A DNA stretch of 64,000 nt from positions 486,793 through 550,792 of the forward strand of contig NZ_JANCLT010000001.1 of assembly GCF_024294785.1 (NCBI RefSeq), read 5' to 3'. Both the position numbers and the translations under genes were made by a program. Positions 19,191 to 28,878 of the stretch are shown here, one piece after another; position 1 is the stretch's first letter, and each line of letters begins with the position of its first letter. Source of the DNA: Ectobacillus ponti. Lineage in GTDB: Bacteria; Bacillota; Bacilli; Bacillales; Bacillaceae_G. The notes under the pieces were generated by a model. It ran no database searches. It saw only the letters and a program-made list of their open reading frames with translations, and was not told where the DNA came from.

Positions 19191-20432
19191 TTATTTTCCT
19201 ATGCTTGCCAGCCTTCTTGTCTTCTCAGCCACCTCATCCGGATTTACCTTCCGGCGGGCCACACCTGTTTCCATGGCGGCTCTTGCCACATAGGCGGCCA
19301 CTTTCGGCGCAACTCTGGCATCAAAGGGACCCGGGATAATGTAATCGGCTGTAAGCTCTTCATCGGAAACAAGCTCCGCAATGGCCTGTACCGCCGCCAC
19401 CTTCATTTCTTCATTGATTTGGGTGGCATGCACATCAAGCGCGCCGCGGAACATGCCTGGAAACGCCAGCACATTGTTCACCTGATTCGGGAAGTCGGAA
19501 CGCCCGGTCCCAACCACTGCAGCACCGGCTGCCTTCGCCTCTTGCGGCATGATCTCCGGCACAGGATTGGCCATGGCAAAGATAATGGCCTGACCATTCA
19601 TGGAACGAATCATATCAGGCGTAAGCGCGCCTTCCACCGAAACGCCGATGAAAACATCTGCGCCTTGAATGACTTCCGCCAATGCTCCCTGCATGCGGTC
19701 ACGGTTTGTATACTTGGCAATCTCGTCCTTCACCGCATTCATCCCGACCGGACGCCCCTCGTAAATGGCTCCTTTTGTATCGCACATGATAATGTCGCGC
19801 ACACCGTAGTGGTACAGCAGCTTCATAATGGCAATGCCCGCAGCCCCCGCTCCATTGGCCACGACCTTGATTTCCGTCATCTTCTTCCCGACCAGCTTCA
19901 GCGCGTTCACCAATCCAGCCACTGTTACAATGGCAGTGCCGTGCTGGTCATCATGGAAGACCGGTATATTCATTTCCTTCTTGAGACGTTCTTCAATCAC
20001 AAAGCAGTTGGGCGCCGCAATATCCTCCAGATTCACTCCGCCGAATGTCGGCTCCAGCAGCTTGACCGTCTCCACAATTTTATTTACATCATTTGTATTC
20101 AAGGCAATCGGGAACGCATCGACACCGGCAAAGCTTTTAAACAGCACGGCTTTCCCCTCCATCACCGGCAGGGAGGCCTCGGGTCCGATATTGCCGAGTC
20201 CAAGCACGGCAGTTCCGTCCGTTACAACTGCTACCATATTGCCCTTCATTGTATATTCGTATACTTTGTTTTTATCGTCATAGATGACCTTGCACGGCTC
20301 CGCGACACCGGGGGAGTAGGCAAGGCTCAAATCCTGGGCGTTCTCCACCCTGACCTTTGATACAGTTTCCAGCTTCCCTTGGTTCACCCGATGCATATGC
20401 AGTGCTTCTTCACGAAGTTTTGACAAAATCAT
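19191..20432 (-). CDS. ytsJ: NADP-dependent malic enzyme YtsJ
   Basis: Decarboxylates malate to pyruvate, a main NADPH source in Bacillus grown on malate. 413 residues: SLAYSPGVAEPC, the metal/substrate segment FHDDQHGTAIV and the dinucleotide site GAGAAGIAI are intact. GTG (20435), ATG (20432) and a TTG (20426) compete behind AAGGAG; I place the start at the ATG but cannot exclude the TTG, whose spacing is better and which gives MSKLREEAL. It follows dnaE by about 90 nt with no clear terminator between. Confidence 0.95.
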   Translation of the reverse strand: MILSKLREEALHMHRVNQGKLETVSKVRVENAQDLSLAYSPGVAEPCKVIYDDKNKVYEYTMKGNMVAVVTDGTAVLGLGNIGPEASLPVMEGKAVLFKSFAGVDAFPIALNTNDVNKIVETVKLLEPTFGGVNLEDIAAPNCFVIEERLKKEMNIPVFHDDQHGTAIVTVAGLVNALKLVGKKMTEIKVVANGAGAAGIAIMKLLYHYGVRDIIMCDTKGAIYEGRPVGMNAVKDEIAKYTNRDRMQGALAEVIQGADVFIGVSVEGALTPDMIRSMNGQAIIFAMANPVPEIMPQEAKAAGAAVVGTGRSDFPNQVNNVLAFPGMFRGALDVHATQINEEMKVAAVQAIAELVSDEELTADYIIPGPFDARVAPKVAAYVARAAMETGVARRKVNPDEVAEKTRRLASIGK

Positions 20433-20526
20433 CACGCTCCTTCATCAGTTTGCTGCTTGTACAGCATATAGTGGTCTGACCACGAAAAAAGGATACTAAT
20501 ACTATAAGCGAGAGGGGCGGGAAAGT

Positions 20527-23500
20527 CTACCTCTTTTTGCATACAACATTTCCCACCCCGGCAATTTCCTGCAGCGCTTCGAGGCATGCCTTCTCCGGGT
20601 GTACAGAGAAGGAAGCCGGCAGCTGCAGCAGTTTATTTTCTTTCTCAAAATATAAGCGGACAACGGCAAATCCGGGATGCTGCAGCAGCACACTCCTGAT
20701 TTTCGCGGTACTGGCCTTTTCATGTTGAGAGGGCAGCTTGATATATAAAGCTGCGGACCGGTCCGGCTCATAGGCGGCGCTCTCGTCGAGCGGATACACG
20801 CCGGACACCACCCACTGCAGCTTGCCGTTCCGGACACTGACCGCCCCCTCAAGCAGCAGCAAGGCATTCTCCTGCACACGCCCGCCGAACTGGATATGTG
20901 CTTCCGGAAACAGCACAGCCTCCATTTCTGTCTCACCATCGCTGATGGTCAAGAAAGCCATGTTCTGCAGCTTCTTCGTCCGAATGACACTGACCCGGGA
21001 TACAAGAACAATCGAACGGACTGTCTGCCGGCCCGGCCGGATTTCCGAGAGTGCAGGAATGGAAAGCTCCCGCATCAAGGCTTCATAGGCAGCCGTCGGA
21101 TAGCCCGATAAGTACAGCCCAAGCACTTCCTTCTCCCGCTGCAGCTTCTCCAGCAACGGAAACGGCGCCGCTTCCGCATAGCGCGGCTTGGAAACGAGGT
21201 CGAGCATATCCAACTCCCCCTCCCCCTCCGGCCGTACAAGCGCCGCATAGGATAAAGCCGGCTCCATGCTTGCCAGGAGAACGGCCCGGTCCTGTCCGCT
21301 TTCATCAAAGCAGCCCGCGAGAATCAGCGTCTCCAGCAGCTTTTCATTCACCAGCCGCTGGGGCAGCCGGACACAGAAATCAAACATGTCCGCAAATGGC
21401 CGCTTGCGCCGCTCTTCCACAATAGCCTTCACTGTCGCGGTGCCGATGCCGCGGATGGCCGTCAGGCTGCAGCGGATGCTGTCTCCTTCCAGGCGGAAGG
21501 TATAGCCGCTTCTTTGGACGGACGGCGGCAGCACCTGAATGCCGTACCGGCGGCTCTCCCGGATATACTGCACGGTCCGCTCCTCATTGCCCAGCACGCT
21601 GGATAACAGGGCTGTCATGAATGCCTGCGGATAGTTTGCCTTAAAATAGGCAAGCTGATAGGCAATCATGCTGTAGGCAACCGCATGGCTCCGGTTAAAG
21701 CCATAATTCGCGAATTGCACAATGAGGTCATACACCGCGTTCGCTGTTGCTTCCTCGTAGCCCCGGCGGAGACAGCCCTCAACAAAGTGGCGCCGCTCCC
21801 TGTCCAGCACATCCCGATTCTTCTTGCTGATGGCGCGCCGCAGCAGGTCTGCCTCGCCGAGCGAGAAGCCTGCCAGACGGGAAGCAATTTGCATAATCTG
21901 CTCCTGATAGACAATGACGCCGTACGTATTCTGCAAAATCGGCTCCAAATCCGGGTGCGGATACTGAATGGCCCGCTTGCCGTGCTTCGCCTCAATGAAT
22001 ATTGGAATCTGCTCCATCGGACCCGGCCGGTACAGGGCGTTGACAGCCACGATATCCTCGAACTCGGTCGGCTGCAGGGAGGACAGCACCTTGCGCATCC
22101 CTTCCGACTCCAGCTGGAAAATGCCGCTTGTCTCGCCGCGCCCAAGCAAAGCGAAGGTTGCTTCATCCTCCAATGGCAGCTCCGCCAGGCTGATTTTGCC
22201 GCCGGAGGTTTGCTCCGCCAAACGGCGGATGCTCTCGAGCATGGTCAGGTTGCGGAGCCCGAGAAAGTCCATTTTCAGCAGCCCCAATGCTTCCAATGCT
22301 TCGGCGGCATACTGCGTCACATATACCCCATTATGCCCCTCCTGCACCGCAACCTGTTCTGTCAGCGGCGTGTCGCTCAGCACTACACCGGCAGCGTGGA
22401 TAGAGGTATGCCGCGGCAGTCCTTCCACTTGGCAAGCGATCTGAAACACCCTTTCGTAGCGGGACTGGCTTTGCACCCATTCCCGCAATCCCTGCGATTC
22501 TTCATATGCTTCCCGTAAAGTAATGCCCAGCCGGGATGGGATCAGCCTGGAGGCCAAATCCATTTCTCGCTGAGACAGCCCAAGCGCACGGGCGGTATCC
22601 CGCATGGCAGCTTTGGCTGCCAGTGTCCCAAAGGTAATAATTTGCGCAACATGAAGGGTACCGTATTTTTCTGCCGTATACCGAATGACCTCGTCTCTGC
22701 GAATATCAGGGAAATCAATATCAATATCCGGCAGCGTCACCCGCTCAGGGTTCAAGAAACGTTCAAATAACAAATGATATTGAATCGGGTCGACATCAGT
22801 GATCCGCAGAACATAGGCTACGAGCGAACCCGCTGCCGAACCGCGGCCCGGTCCCGTCAGGATGCCGTTGTCGTGCGCATACTTCATAAAGTCGGCAACA
22901 ATAAGGAAGTAATCGCTGAAGCCCATCCGGCATATCACGTCCAGCTCGTGCTGCAGCCGCTCCCGGTGCAGCGGCTGCACCTCTTCGTAGCGGTACGCCA
23001 GCCCGTCTTCACAGAGGCGGCGCAGGTAGGAATCCGACGTCTCACCTGCCGGAACCGGGAAGCGGGGCAACCGATTCGTATGAAAGGTGATTTCCGCCCG
23101 GCAGCGCCCGGCAATTTCCTCTGTATTGCGGAGCGCTTCCGGCAGATGCGCAAACAGCCCGTTCATTTCCGCACTGCTTTTCAAATAGTACTCATCTGTT
23201 TCAAGGCGCGGCCGGCCTTCCTCCACCATCTTCGTTCCGCTCTCAATTGCCAGCAGGCATTCATGTACAAATGCCTCTTCTCGTTTTACATACCGGACAT
23301 CATTCGCAGCAACAAACGGCACATCGAGCTCGGCTGCCAGCGGCCGCAGCTGCTCATACAGGAAATACTCCGCCGCCGTGTCATGGTTTTGGATACTGAG
23401 GTAAAAGGCTGCAAACAGCAGCTGATACTGCCGCACTGCAGATTTGGCAGCTTCATAATCACGCCGCAGCACCGCCTGTTCGATTTCGCCAGCCGGCCCC

Positions 23501-23874
23501 GGCGAAATGGCAATCAGACCTTCCGCATAACGGGCCAGCCACTTCTTCGGAATGCCCTCCTTGCTTTTCGTCATAATCGCGCTGGAGATTTTCAGCAGAT
23601 TTTGGTAGCCTGCTTCATTTTCCGCCAACAGCACAAGCGGATACGCTTTTCCGTCTGTCTCATTCCACACGGACGCTGTCAATCCAATAATCGGCTGAAC
23701 ACCTTCCCGCAGGCATGCCTGATAAAACGGAATCGCCCCGTACATCACATTCTCATCCGTAATGGCCAACGCCTGAAAGCCCATTTCCTTTGCCGCTTTC
23801 ACCAGCTCTTCTATGCGGCAGGTGCTTTTCAAAAGACTATACATCGTTTGGCATTGCAAGTGGACAAAGCTCAA
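20527..23874 (-). CDS. dnaE: DNA polymerase III alpha subunit DnaE
   Basis: Replicative polymerase that extends primers before PolC hand-off in Firmicutes. 1115 residues, matching B. subtilis DnaE. I chose TTG at 23874 (LSFVHLQ...) because AGGGGGG lies six bases upstream; the longer frame starts inside that ribosome site. N-terminal PHP domain (1-200), catalytic Asp motif DIDIDFPD, GPGRGSAAGS, helix-hairpin region and a C-terminal OB fold (NMAFLTISDGE) are in order. The PHP metal site is eroded: HLQCQT replaces the HxHxHT pattern and ITDEN replaces TDH. No exonuclease insertion. Confidence 0.97.
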   Translation of the reverse strand: MSFVHLQCQTMYSLLKSTCRIEELVKAAKEMGFQALAITDENVMYGAIPFYQACLREGVQPIIGLTASVWNETDGKAYPLVLLAENEAGYQNLLKISSAIMTKSKEGIPKKWLARYAEGLIAISPGPAGEIEQAVLRRDYEAAKSAVRQYQLLFAAFYLSIQNHDTAAEYFLYEQLRPLAAELDVPFVAANDVRYVKREEAFVHECLLAIESGTKMVEEGRPRLETDEYYLKSSAEMNGLFAHLPEALRNTEEIAGRCRAEITFHTNRLPRFPVPAGETSDSYLRRLCEDGLAYRYEEVQPLHRERLQHELDVICRMGFSDYFLIVADFMKYAHDNGILTGPGRGSAAGSLVAYVLRITDVDPIQYHLLFERFLNPERVTLPDIDIDFPDIRRDEVIRYTAEKYGTLHVAQIITFGTLAAKAAMRDTARALGLSQREMDLASRLIPSRLGITLREAYEESQGLREWVQSQSRYERVFQIACQVEGLPRHTSIHAAGVVLSDTPLTEQVAVQEGHNGVYVTQYAAEALEALGLLKMDFLGLRNLTMLESIRRLAEQTSGGKISLAELPLEDEATFALLGRGETSGIFQLESEGMRKVLSSLQPTEFEDIVAVNALYRPGPMEQIPIFIEAKHGKRAIQYPHPDLEPILQNTYGVIVYQEQIMQIASRLAGFSLGEADLLRRAISKKNRDVLDRERRHFVEGCLRRGYEEATANAVYDLIVQFANYGFNRSHAVAYSMIAYQLAYFKANYPQAFMTALLSSVLGNEERTVQYIRESRRYGIQVLPPSVQRSGYTFRLEGDSIRCSLTAIRGIGTATVKAIVEERRKRPFADMFDFCVRLPQRLVNEKLLETLILAGCFDESGQDRAVLLASMEPALSYAALVRPEGEGELDMLDLVSKPRYAEAAPFPLLEKLQREKEVLGLYLSGYPTAAYEALMRELSIPALSEIRPGRQTVRSIVLVSRVSVIRTKKLQNMAFLTISDGETEMEAVLFPEAHIQFGGRVQENALLLLEGAVSVRNGKLQWVVSGVYPLDESAAYEPDRSAALYIKLPSQHEKASTAKIRSVLLQHPGFAVVRLYFEKENKLLQLPASFSVHPEKACLEALQEIAGVGNVVCKKR

Positions 23875-23982
23875 TCCGGTCCCCCCTCTCGGCACTCATC
23901 AACTGCTTCCATTATAAGACCGCTTCCGTCCGGAAATCAAAACATACTCCTTTTTGGTTGTCCATATATATAAAGTGAAAGG

Positions 23983-24327
23983 GTGATGACTGTGGAGGTT
24001 AAGCAAACATTTCTTACGCTGCTGGTGACAAGCTATTTTATCGCGTTCGGCGTCATGCTCGGTGGCTCGCTCATTGGCGGCTTCGGAGCTTTCCTCGTCG
24101 GACAGCCGCCAATGACAATGATTCAGCGCTTTTCGGACAGCCTTCGGATCTGGGCTTTGGTGGCGGCAATCGGCGGCACCTTTGATACCTTCTACTTCCT
24201 GGAACGGGGCATTTTTCAGGGAGAAACCAAAATAGTCATTAAACAGGTGCTGTTGATTATTTTTGCGATGGGCGGCATGCAAACCGGGCTGATCATTACC
24301 CGTTGGCTGACCCAGGATCACGTATGA
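23983..24327 (+). CDS. ytrH: sporulation membrane protein YtrH
   Basis: 114 residues with three membrane segments (about 8-38, 55-70, 82-105) and the conserved LRIWALVAAIGGTFDTFYFLERG-type core (LRIWALVAAIGGTFD, then ERGIFQGET). In B. subtilis ytrH is a mother-cell sigma-E gene needed for efficient sporulation. GTG at 23983 or ATG at 23986, both behind AAAGGG. A CATATATA stretch just upstream could be a sigma-E -10 but the -35 is unclear. Divergent from dnaE and overlapping ytrI by 4 nt. Confidence 0.9.
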   Translation: MMTVEVKQTFLTLLVTSYFIAFGVMLGGSLIGGFGAFLVGQPPMTMIQRFSDSLRIWALVAAIGGTFDTFYFLERGIFQGETKIVIKQVLLIIFAMGGMQTGLIITRWLTQDHV

Positions 24328-24857
24328 GAATCCCGCCGCTCTACAAGACCCGGACGTGGCAGATGTTTTTTGTCGGAGCGGTGATTGGCGGCGTCATCAG
24401 CTGGCTCATTTTCCTCTACATGTACGGCGTATTTCAGGAGGAGCAGACGCAGCTCATTCTCCAGCAAAAGCAGAAAATTCTGGAGCTGGAACAGGATAAA
24501 CATCTCTTAATTGAGGACAAAAACAAATTAAACGAAAACGCCAAGCAGGAGCTGACCATTCAAGACATTCAGGTGGAGATTGTGAACCATGACCAGTTTG
24601 ACTCCCTGACGGTCCATATGCTGACAGCCGCAGTGCGCGATGACCTGCGCCCCATTCTGACCCAAAGCATTCAAAGCGTGGCTGACAACAAGAGCCTGCT
24701 CAAGAAGGTGATTGAAAACAAGACATACGAACGGGATGAACGGCGCTACCGCTTTAAAGTGGACACCATCTATTTTGACACTGTACTGGAGATTTCCTTG
24801 CGCATGGTGAACGCGAATGAAACGCTGCCGCCAAATGAAATGCGGACAAAGCCGTAG
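24324..24857 (+). CDS. ytrI: sporulation membrane protein YtrI
   Basis: 177 residues. Starts at the ATG of an ATGA overlap with ytrH, so coupled translation is expected. One membrane helix (about 13-35), then a strongly charged coiled coil (EEQTQLILQQKQKILELEQ) and a mixed C-terminal domain. In B. subtilis ytrI is co-transcribed with ytrH and supports sporulation. No enzymatic motif is seen. Confidence 0.88.
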   Translation: MRIPPLYKTRTWQMFFVGAVIGGVISWLIFLYMYGVFQEEQTQLILQQKQKILELEQDKHLLIEDKNKLNENAKQELTIQDIQVEIVNHDQFDSLTVHMLTAAVRDDLRPILTQSIQSVADNKSLLKKVIENKTYERDERRYRFKVDTIYFDTVLEISLRMVNANETLPPNEMRTKP

Positions 24858-24903
24858 TATCGATATTCTGGACTTCACCAGACAAATCCTTCTGTCATAC
24901 AAA

Positions 24904-24929
24904 GGGGACTGACTTCAAGGTCAGCCCCC
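24904..24929 (-). terminator. hairpin between ytrI and nrnA
   Basis: GGGG-A-CTGAC / GTCAG-CCCC stem between convergent ytrI and nrnA; one bulge, and T-runs are weak on both sides. Confidence 0.4.
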
Positions 24930-24934
24930 TCACA

Positions 24935-25873
24935 TTATGCCTGCAGGCAAAGCTCACGCAGGTCAGCGATAACCTGCTCCGCTTCATCCCAGGAGTAAAT
25001 TGTTGCGCCGGAAGCCATCGGATGGCCGCCGCCATTATACTTCATTGCGAGACGATTGATGACAGGCCCTTTGGAACGCAGGCGGACCCGGATGCAGTCT
25101 TCCTCTTCCAGGAACAGCACCCATGCCTTAATTCCTTCAATATTGCCGAGCGCACCGACAACAGAGGAGGCTTCGTTCGTTCTTACGCCGAACTCCTGCA
25201 GCGTATCCCTTGTGATTTTAATGTAGGATGCGCCTTCCTCAGTCAATTCGAAGTTCTGCAGAATATAGCCATTCAACCGCGCCAGCTTCACGCTCGTCTT
25301 ATACATTTCATCATACAGCTGCGGGAAGGCAATGCCGTGCTTCACCAGTTCCGCCGCATATTGGAAGGTTTTGGGCGAAGTGCTCGGGAACAGGAAGCGC
25401 CCTGTGTCGCCCACAATGCCCGCGAAAATAAAGCGTGCGGAATCCTCCGTCAGCACAAGCCCCTTATCCTGGCCGTACTGGTAGAACTCATAAATCATTT
25501 CGCTGCAGGAGCTTGCGGTTGTATCCACCCAGACAATGTCGCCGTACGGATCTTCATTTGGATGATGGTCAATTTTAATCAGCATTTTTCCTTTGTTGAA
25601 GCGCTGGTCGCATACACGCGCCTGGTTGGCTGTATCGCACACAATGACCAATGCCTCATCGTATACGCTGTCATCAATCTGATCCATGAAGCGGAGGAAT
25701 GTCAGCGACTCCTCATCCGCTCCCACCATATGTATGGTTTTCTCCGGAAAGGATTGCTGGAGCATTGTGCCCAGGCCGCACTGCGAACCATACGCATCCG
25801 GATCCGGCCGGACGTGCCGGTGAATAATAATCGTTTCAAACTGCTGAATGGCTGCCAAAATTTGTTCCTTCAT
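24935..25873 (-). CDS. nrnA: nanoRNase/pAp phosphatase NrnA
   Basis: DHH/DHHA1 phosphoesterase that degrades 2-5-nt RNAs and dephosphorylates 3'-phosphoadenosine 5'-phosphate. Motifs: IIHRHVRPDPDAYGSQ, VCDTA, the DHH signature in IDHHPNEDPYG, and the C-terminal GGGHPMASGA of DHHA1. Three ATGs in a row follow AAAGGGGA; I choose the third (25873) for 7-nt spacing, giving 313 residues, the B. subtilis length. Divergent from ytpI. Confidence 0.96.
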   Translation of the reverse strand: MKEQILAAIQQFETIIIHRHVRPDPDAYGSQCGLGTMLQQSFPEKTIHMVGADEESLTFLRFMDQIDDSVYDEALVIVCDTANQARVCDQRFNKGKMLIKIDHHPNEDPYGDIVWVDTTASSCSEMIYEFYQYGQDKGLVLTEDSARFIFAGIVGDTGRFLFPSTSPKTFQYAAELVKHGIAFPQLYDEMYKTSVKLARLNGYILQNFELTEEGASYIKITRDTLQEFGVRTNEASSVVGALGNIEGIKAWVLFLEEEDCIRVRLRSKGPVINRLAMKYNGGGHPMASGATIYSWDEAEQVIADLRELCLQA

Positions 25874-25978
25874 CATCATTCCCCTTTGTGAAATATGCTG
25901 TCCCCTTGGATAATTTGCTTCATGTCCCCGGAAAATTCCGGTACAATGGAAGAAATGATGCAAATGGGGGATGCTTAC

Positions 25979-26275
25979 ATGTTGATTTTTACGGTCTTGA
26001 CTCTCGTTTCACTCATGCTGTACCTATTCTATAAAACGAAGCAGATCCGTTGCCAGCGTCCTGCGGAGAAGGCTTGGCTTGCCGGCAAATGCGCCGTGGC
26101 ACTCGGTTCCTTCGTGGCGTTCTTCGGCCTGAACCTGTTTTTCGTGCTGAACTCCACCGTCAGCATGATTGTAGGCATTGTCTTCCTTGCAATTGGGGCG
26201 GCCAGCGCCTGGAACGGCATCCGGCAGTACAAGTACTTCCTGCCGCTGGCTATAGAAGAGGCGGAAAAGCTATAA
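25979..26275 (+). CDS. ytpI: YtpI-family membrane protein
   Basis: 98 residues with three hydrophobic helices (about 2-18, 42-60, 63-82) and the family segment GKCAVALGSFVAFFGLN followed by GIVFLAIGAASAWNGIR. Function unknown. The ATG at 25979 follows GGGGG by eight bases; the longer frame upstream has no similarity. Its 3' end abuts a dispersed repeat. Confidence 0.85.
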   Translation: MLIFTVLTLVSLMLYLFYKTKQIRCQRPAEKAWLAGKCAVALGSFVAFFGLNLFFVLNSTVSMIVGIVFLAIGAASAWNGIRQYKYFLPLAIEEAEKL

Positions 26276-26276
26276 A

Positions 26277-26399
26277 GAAAAGCGGAAGCAGCCCACTTAG
26301 CCATCCGAAGGGAGGTTCTCCGGCCTCAAAGGCGCTTTTTGCCTTTGTGTGCCGGAGGTTCTCCCTGGCAGTGAGCTAGCCGGTGCAGTTGGACACCAC
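26277..26399. repeat. dispersed repeat, copy B1 (full unit)
   Basis: Starts GAAAAGCGGAAGCAGCCCAC two bases after the ytpI stop and runs through CCGAAGGGAGGTTCTCCGG, AAAGGCGCTTTTTGCCTTT, and CCGGAGGTTCTCCCTGGC to GTTGGACACC. The next unit begins at 26400, giving a 123-nt period. Confidence 0.88.
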
Positions 26400-26441
26400 G
26401 AAAAGCGGAACCGGCTCGTTCAGCCCGCCGAACAGAACACT
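26400..26441. repeat. dispersed repeat, copy B2 (first part only)
   Basis: GAAAAGCGGAACCGGCTCGTTCAGCCC restarts the unit right after B1 and stops where the ytoI terminator begins. The same full-plus-partial arrangement occurs at 50950-51119. Confidence 0.8.
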
Positions 26442-26447
26442 TCCCGC

Positions 26448-26472
26448 AAAAGGCTGCTGCATGCAGCCTTTT
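26448..26472 (-). terminator. ytoI terminator
   Basis: Stem AAAAGGCTGC/GCAGCCTTTT with inner symmetric TGCATG, touching the ytoI stop codon; T-run from the left arm on the minus strand. Confidence 0.7.
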
Positions 26473-27785
26473 TATCGGTCAATCAGCTGCACCATGAGCA
26501 GCGCCTTTCCGACAACCTCACCCTCTTGGTACACCTCTACGTCCACCTTACCGAACTTTCTGCCGACCTCAAGCACCTTCGGGTAAACCTCCACCACGGT
26601 ATCAATTTGCACCGGCTTGACGAAGTAAATCGTCAGATTCTCTACAACAAGATCGCCCTTTTTATGTGTACGCAGCACACGGTTGGTCGCTTCTGTCACA
26701 ATTGTTGTGAAAACACCGTAGGACAACGTGCCGATGGAGTTGGTCATTTGCGGCGTTACCGAAAAGCGGTAGACATTTTCCGTTTTCGTTTCCTTTGTAT
26801 CCAGGAATTGGTTGGTGACAATATCTTCAATCGTCTCTCCGACCTGCGGCTGCCGCTGCAGCATTTGCAGCGCCTGCAGCACATCCTGCCGGCTGATAAT
26901 TCCCTGCAACTGATTGCTTTCATCCACAACCGGAAGCAGCTCAATTCCTTCCCACACCATCATCCGAGCGGCGGATGCAACAGACACTTTGCCGTTTGCG
27001 GTAATCGGGTTTTTCGTCATCACCTTTTCCACCGGTGTATCAAGCGGCACGCCAATTACGTCCTTCGAGGTGACAATGCCGAGCACCTTCAGGGACTCAT
27101 CCACAACCGGATAACGGCCGTGCATGGTCTGCTGGCTGTAGTCATGCCACTTTTGGACCGTGTCCTCCGGCCCAAAGCAAATCGTTTCCTCCACCGGCGT
27201 CAGGATATCTTCCACAAGTACAATTTCCTTTTTGATCAATTGGTCATAGATGGCCCGGTTGATCAGTGTGGCCACTGTGAACGTGTCGTAGCTGCTGGAG
27301 ATGACCGGCATGCTCAATTCATCTGCCAGGCGTTTGACATGCTCCTCTGTATCGAAGCCCCCGGTAATCAGAACCGCCGCCCCTGCTTCCAATGCCAGGC
27401 GATGCGCTTCCGTCCGGTTTCCGACAATCAGCAGGCTGCCTGCATCCGTATAGCGCATCATCGCTTCCAGCTTCATGGCCCCGATCACAAACTTGCTCAG
27501 CGTTTTATGCAGTCCTTCCCGGCCGCCGAGCACCTGGCCGTCCACGATATTGACAACCTCTGCGTATGTAAGCCGCTCAATATTCTCTTTCTTCTTCTTC
27601 TCAATTCGAATCGTTCCCACACGCTCAATCGTGCTCACATAGCCCTTGTTTTCCGCATCCTTAATGGCACGGTATGCCGTTCCCTCGCTCACGTTCAATT
27701 CCTTGGCGATTTGGCGGACAGAAATCTTATGGCCGACCGGCAGGCTGTTAATATGATCTAAAATTTGGTTGTGTTTTGTTGCCAA
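26472..27785 (-). CDS. ytoI: CBS/DRTGG/hotdog regulator-like protein YtoI
   Basis: 437 residues with four modules: a winged helix (1-60, VRQIAKELNVSEGTAYRAIKDA), a DRTGG domain (about 70-190), two CBS domains (about 195-310) and a C-terminal hotdog domain (about 320-437, GTLSYGVFTTIVTEATNR). The layout suggests a sensor that binds adenine nucleotides or acyl-CoA and may act on DNA; no target is known to me. The start is TTG at 27785 behind GGTGAAG, giving MATKHNQIL. Repeats flank it on both sides. Confidence 0.93.
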   Translation of the reverse strand: MATKHNQILDHINSLPVGHKISVRQIAKELNVSEGTAYRAIKDAENKGYVSTIERVGTIRIEKKKKENIERLTYAEVVNIVDGQVLGGREGLHKTLSKFVIGAMKLEAMMRYTDAGSLLIVGNRTEAHRLALEAGAAVLITGGFDTEEHVKRLADELSMPVISSSYDTFTVATLINRAIYDQLIKKEIVLVEDILTPVEETICFGPEDTVQKWHDYSQQTMHGRYPVVDESLKVLGIVTSKDVIGVPLDTPVEKVMTKNPITANGKVSVASAARMMVWEGIELLPVVDESNQLQGIISRQDVLQALQMLQRQPQVGETIEDIVTNQFLDTKETKTENVYRFSVTPQMTNSIGTLSYGVFTTIVTEATNRVLRTHKKGDLVVENLTIYFVKPVQIDTVVEVYPKVLEVGRKFGKVDVEVYQEGEVVGKALLMVQLIDR

Positions 27786-27901
27786 GAAGCTTCACCATTC
27801 TTCCTTCCCGAAAAATATCGTGCTTTTCTCAGTATACTATACTTTTGAAACTGTTACACACGGGAAACAGAAAACTGTATCAATTCTTTGGAACACTACC
27901 A

Positions 27902-27990
27902 GAAAAGCGAAACCGGCTCGCTCAGCCCACCGAAGGGAGGTTCCGTCCGCTAAAAGGCGCTTTTTGCCTTCGCCCGCAACTGGGCACAAG
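27902..27990. repeat. dispersed repeat, copy C (shortened)
   Basis: GAAAAGCGAAACCGGCTCGCTCAGCCCACCGAAGG is close to the opening of copies A and B; the middle GTTCTCCGGCC is replaced by GTTCCGTCCGCT, the AAAAGGCGCTTTTTGCCTT hairpin is kept, and the 3' third is missing. Lies between ytoI and ytkL. Confidence 0.8.
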
Positions 27991-28008
27991 AAAAGCAGCA
28001 CTCACTAC

Positions 28009-28037
28009 AAAAAGAAGCACCCGCATTCGGGCGCTTC
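28009..28037 (-). terminator. ytkL terminator
   Basis: GAAGCACCCG/CGGGCGCTTC stem (28014-28023, 28028-28037; one G-U pair in the RNA), followed on the minus strand by TTTTT. Confidence 0.8.
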
Positions 28038-28045
28038 ACTGCTGC

Positions 28046-28729
28046 TTACAGCTCAATTGCTTCTCCCGGAGCCAGCACAGTGCCGACACCTTCAGCAAGC
28101 CGGCCGGCAAATGCCTGCGCGTCCTGCTCAATCAGCGGGAACGTGTTATAGTGCATTGGCACAACCCGCTTCGCCTTCAGCCACTCTGCCGCCAGCACCG
28201 CATCATCCGGCCCCATGGTGAAGTTATCGCCAATCGGCAGGAACGCCACGTCAATGCTGTTGCGCGAGCCGATCAGCTGCATATCCATGAACAGCGCTGT
28301 ATCACCCGCGTGATAGATGGTCTTGTCTTCAGCGGTAAAGAGAATTCCAGACGGCATGCCTGTATATGTAAGTGTCTTGGCGGCATGGTCTTCCAAACTG
28401 GAGCCATGGAAGGCCAGTGTGAATTTTACCGTGCCGAAATCAAAGGCATGCGCCCCGCCGATATGCATGGGGTGCGTCTTGACTCCCTGCCACCCCAGAA
28501 CAGTGGCCAGTTCAAACGGCGCTACGACAACTGCATCGTTGCGCTTCGCCAGCTCCACCGTGTCGCCGACGTGGTCGCCGTGCCCGTGCGTCAGCAGGAT
28601 GGCGTCCACGCGCAGCTCTGATGCCTGCAGGTCCGTCTTTGGATTGCCCGTAATAAACGGATCGATGATGATGGTCTTGCCGTTTGTCTCAATCTTCACC
28701 ACTGAATGGCCATGGTAGGAAACTTTCAT
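28046..28729 (-). CDS. ytkL: UPF0173 metal-dependent hydrolase YtkL
   Basis: 227-residue metallo-beta-lactamase-fold hydrolase. Metal ligands are visible in HGHSVVK near the N-terminus, [20 protein letters not shown] and the late PMHYNTFP. Substrate unknown. AAAGGAGG precedes the ATG. Divergent from the M24 peptidase, as in other Bacillus. Confidence 0.92.
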   Translation of the reverse strand: MKVSYHGHSVVKIETNGKTIIIDPFITGNPKTDLQASELRVDAILLTHGHGDHVGDTVELAKRNDAVVVAPFELATVLGWQGVKTHPMHIGGAHAFDFGTVKFTLAFHGSSLEDHAAKTLTYTGMPSGILFTAEDKTIYHAGDTALFMDMQLIGSRNSIDVAFLPIGDNFTMGPDDAVLAAEWLKAKRVVPMHYNTFPLIEQDAQAFAGRLAEGVGTVLAPGEAIEL

Positions 28730-28878
28730 AGGTAATTCCTCCTTTAAAATAAATGCATTCCTCTCTTCTGTACTACATTACCCTATTCTGCGCCAAATTG
28801 GAAAAATCCTGTCCTCTCCCTTGTCATGTCTGTGTCGGGAGAGTAAAGTTAAGATATTGATAACGAGGAGGGATTGCC

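Noticed and set aside
26277-26441. CRISPR array
   Set aside because: Only one and a half units, no short identical repeats with unique spacers, and no cas genes in the window.
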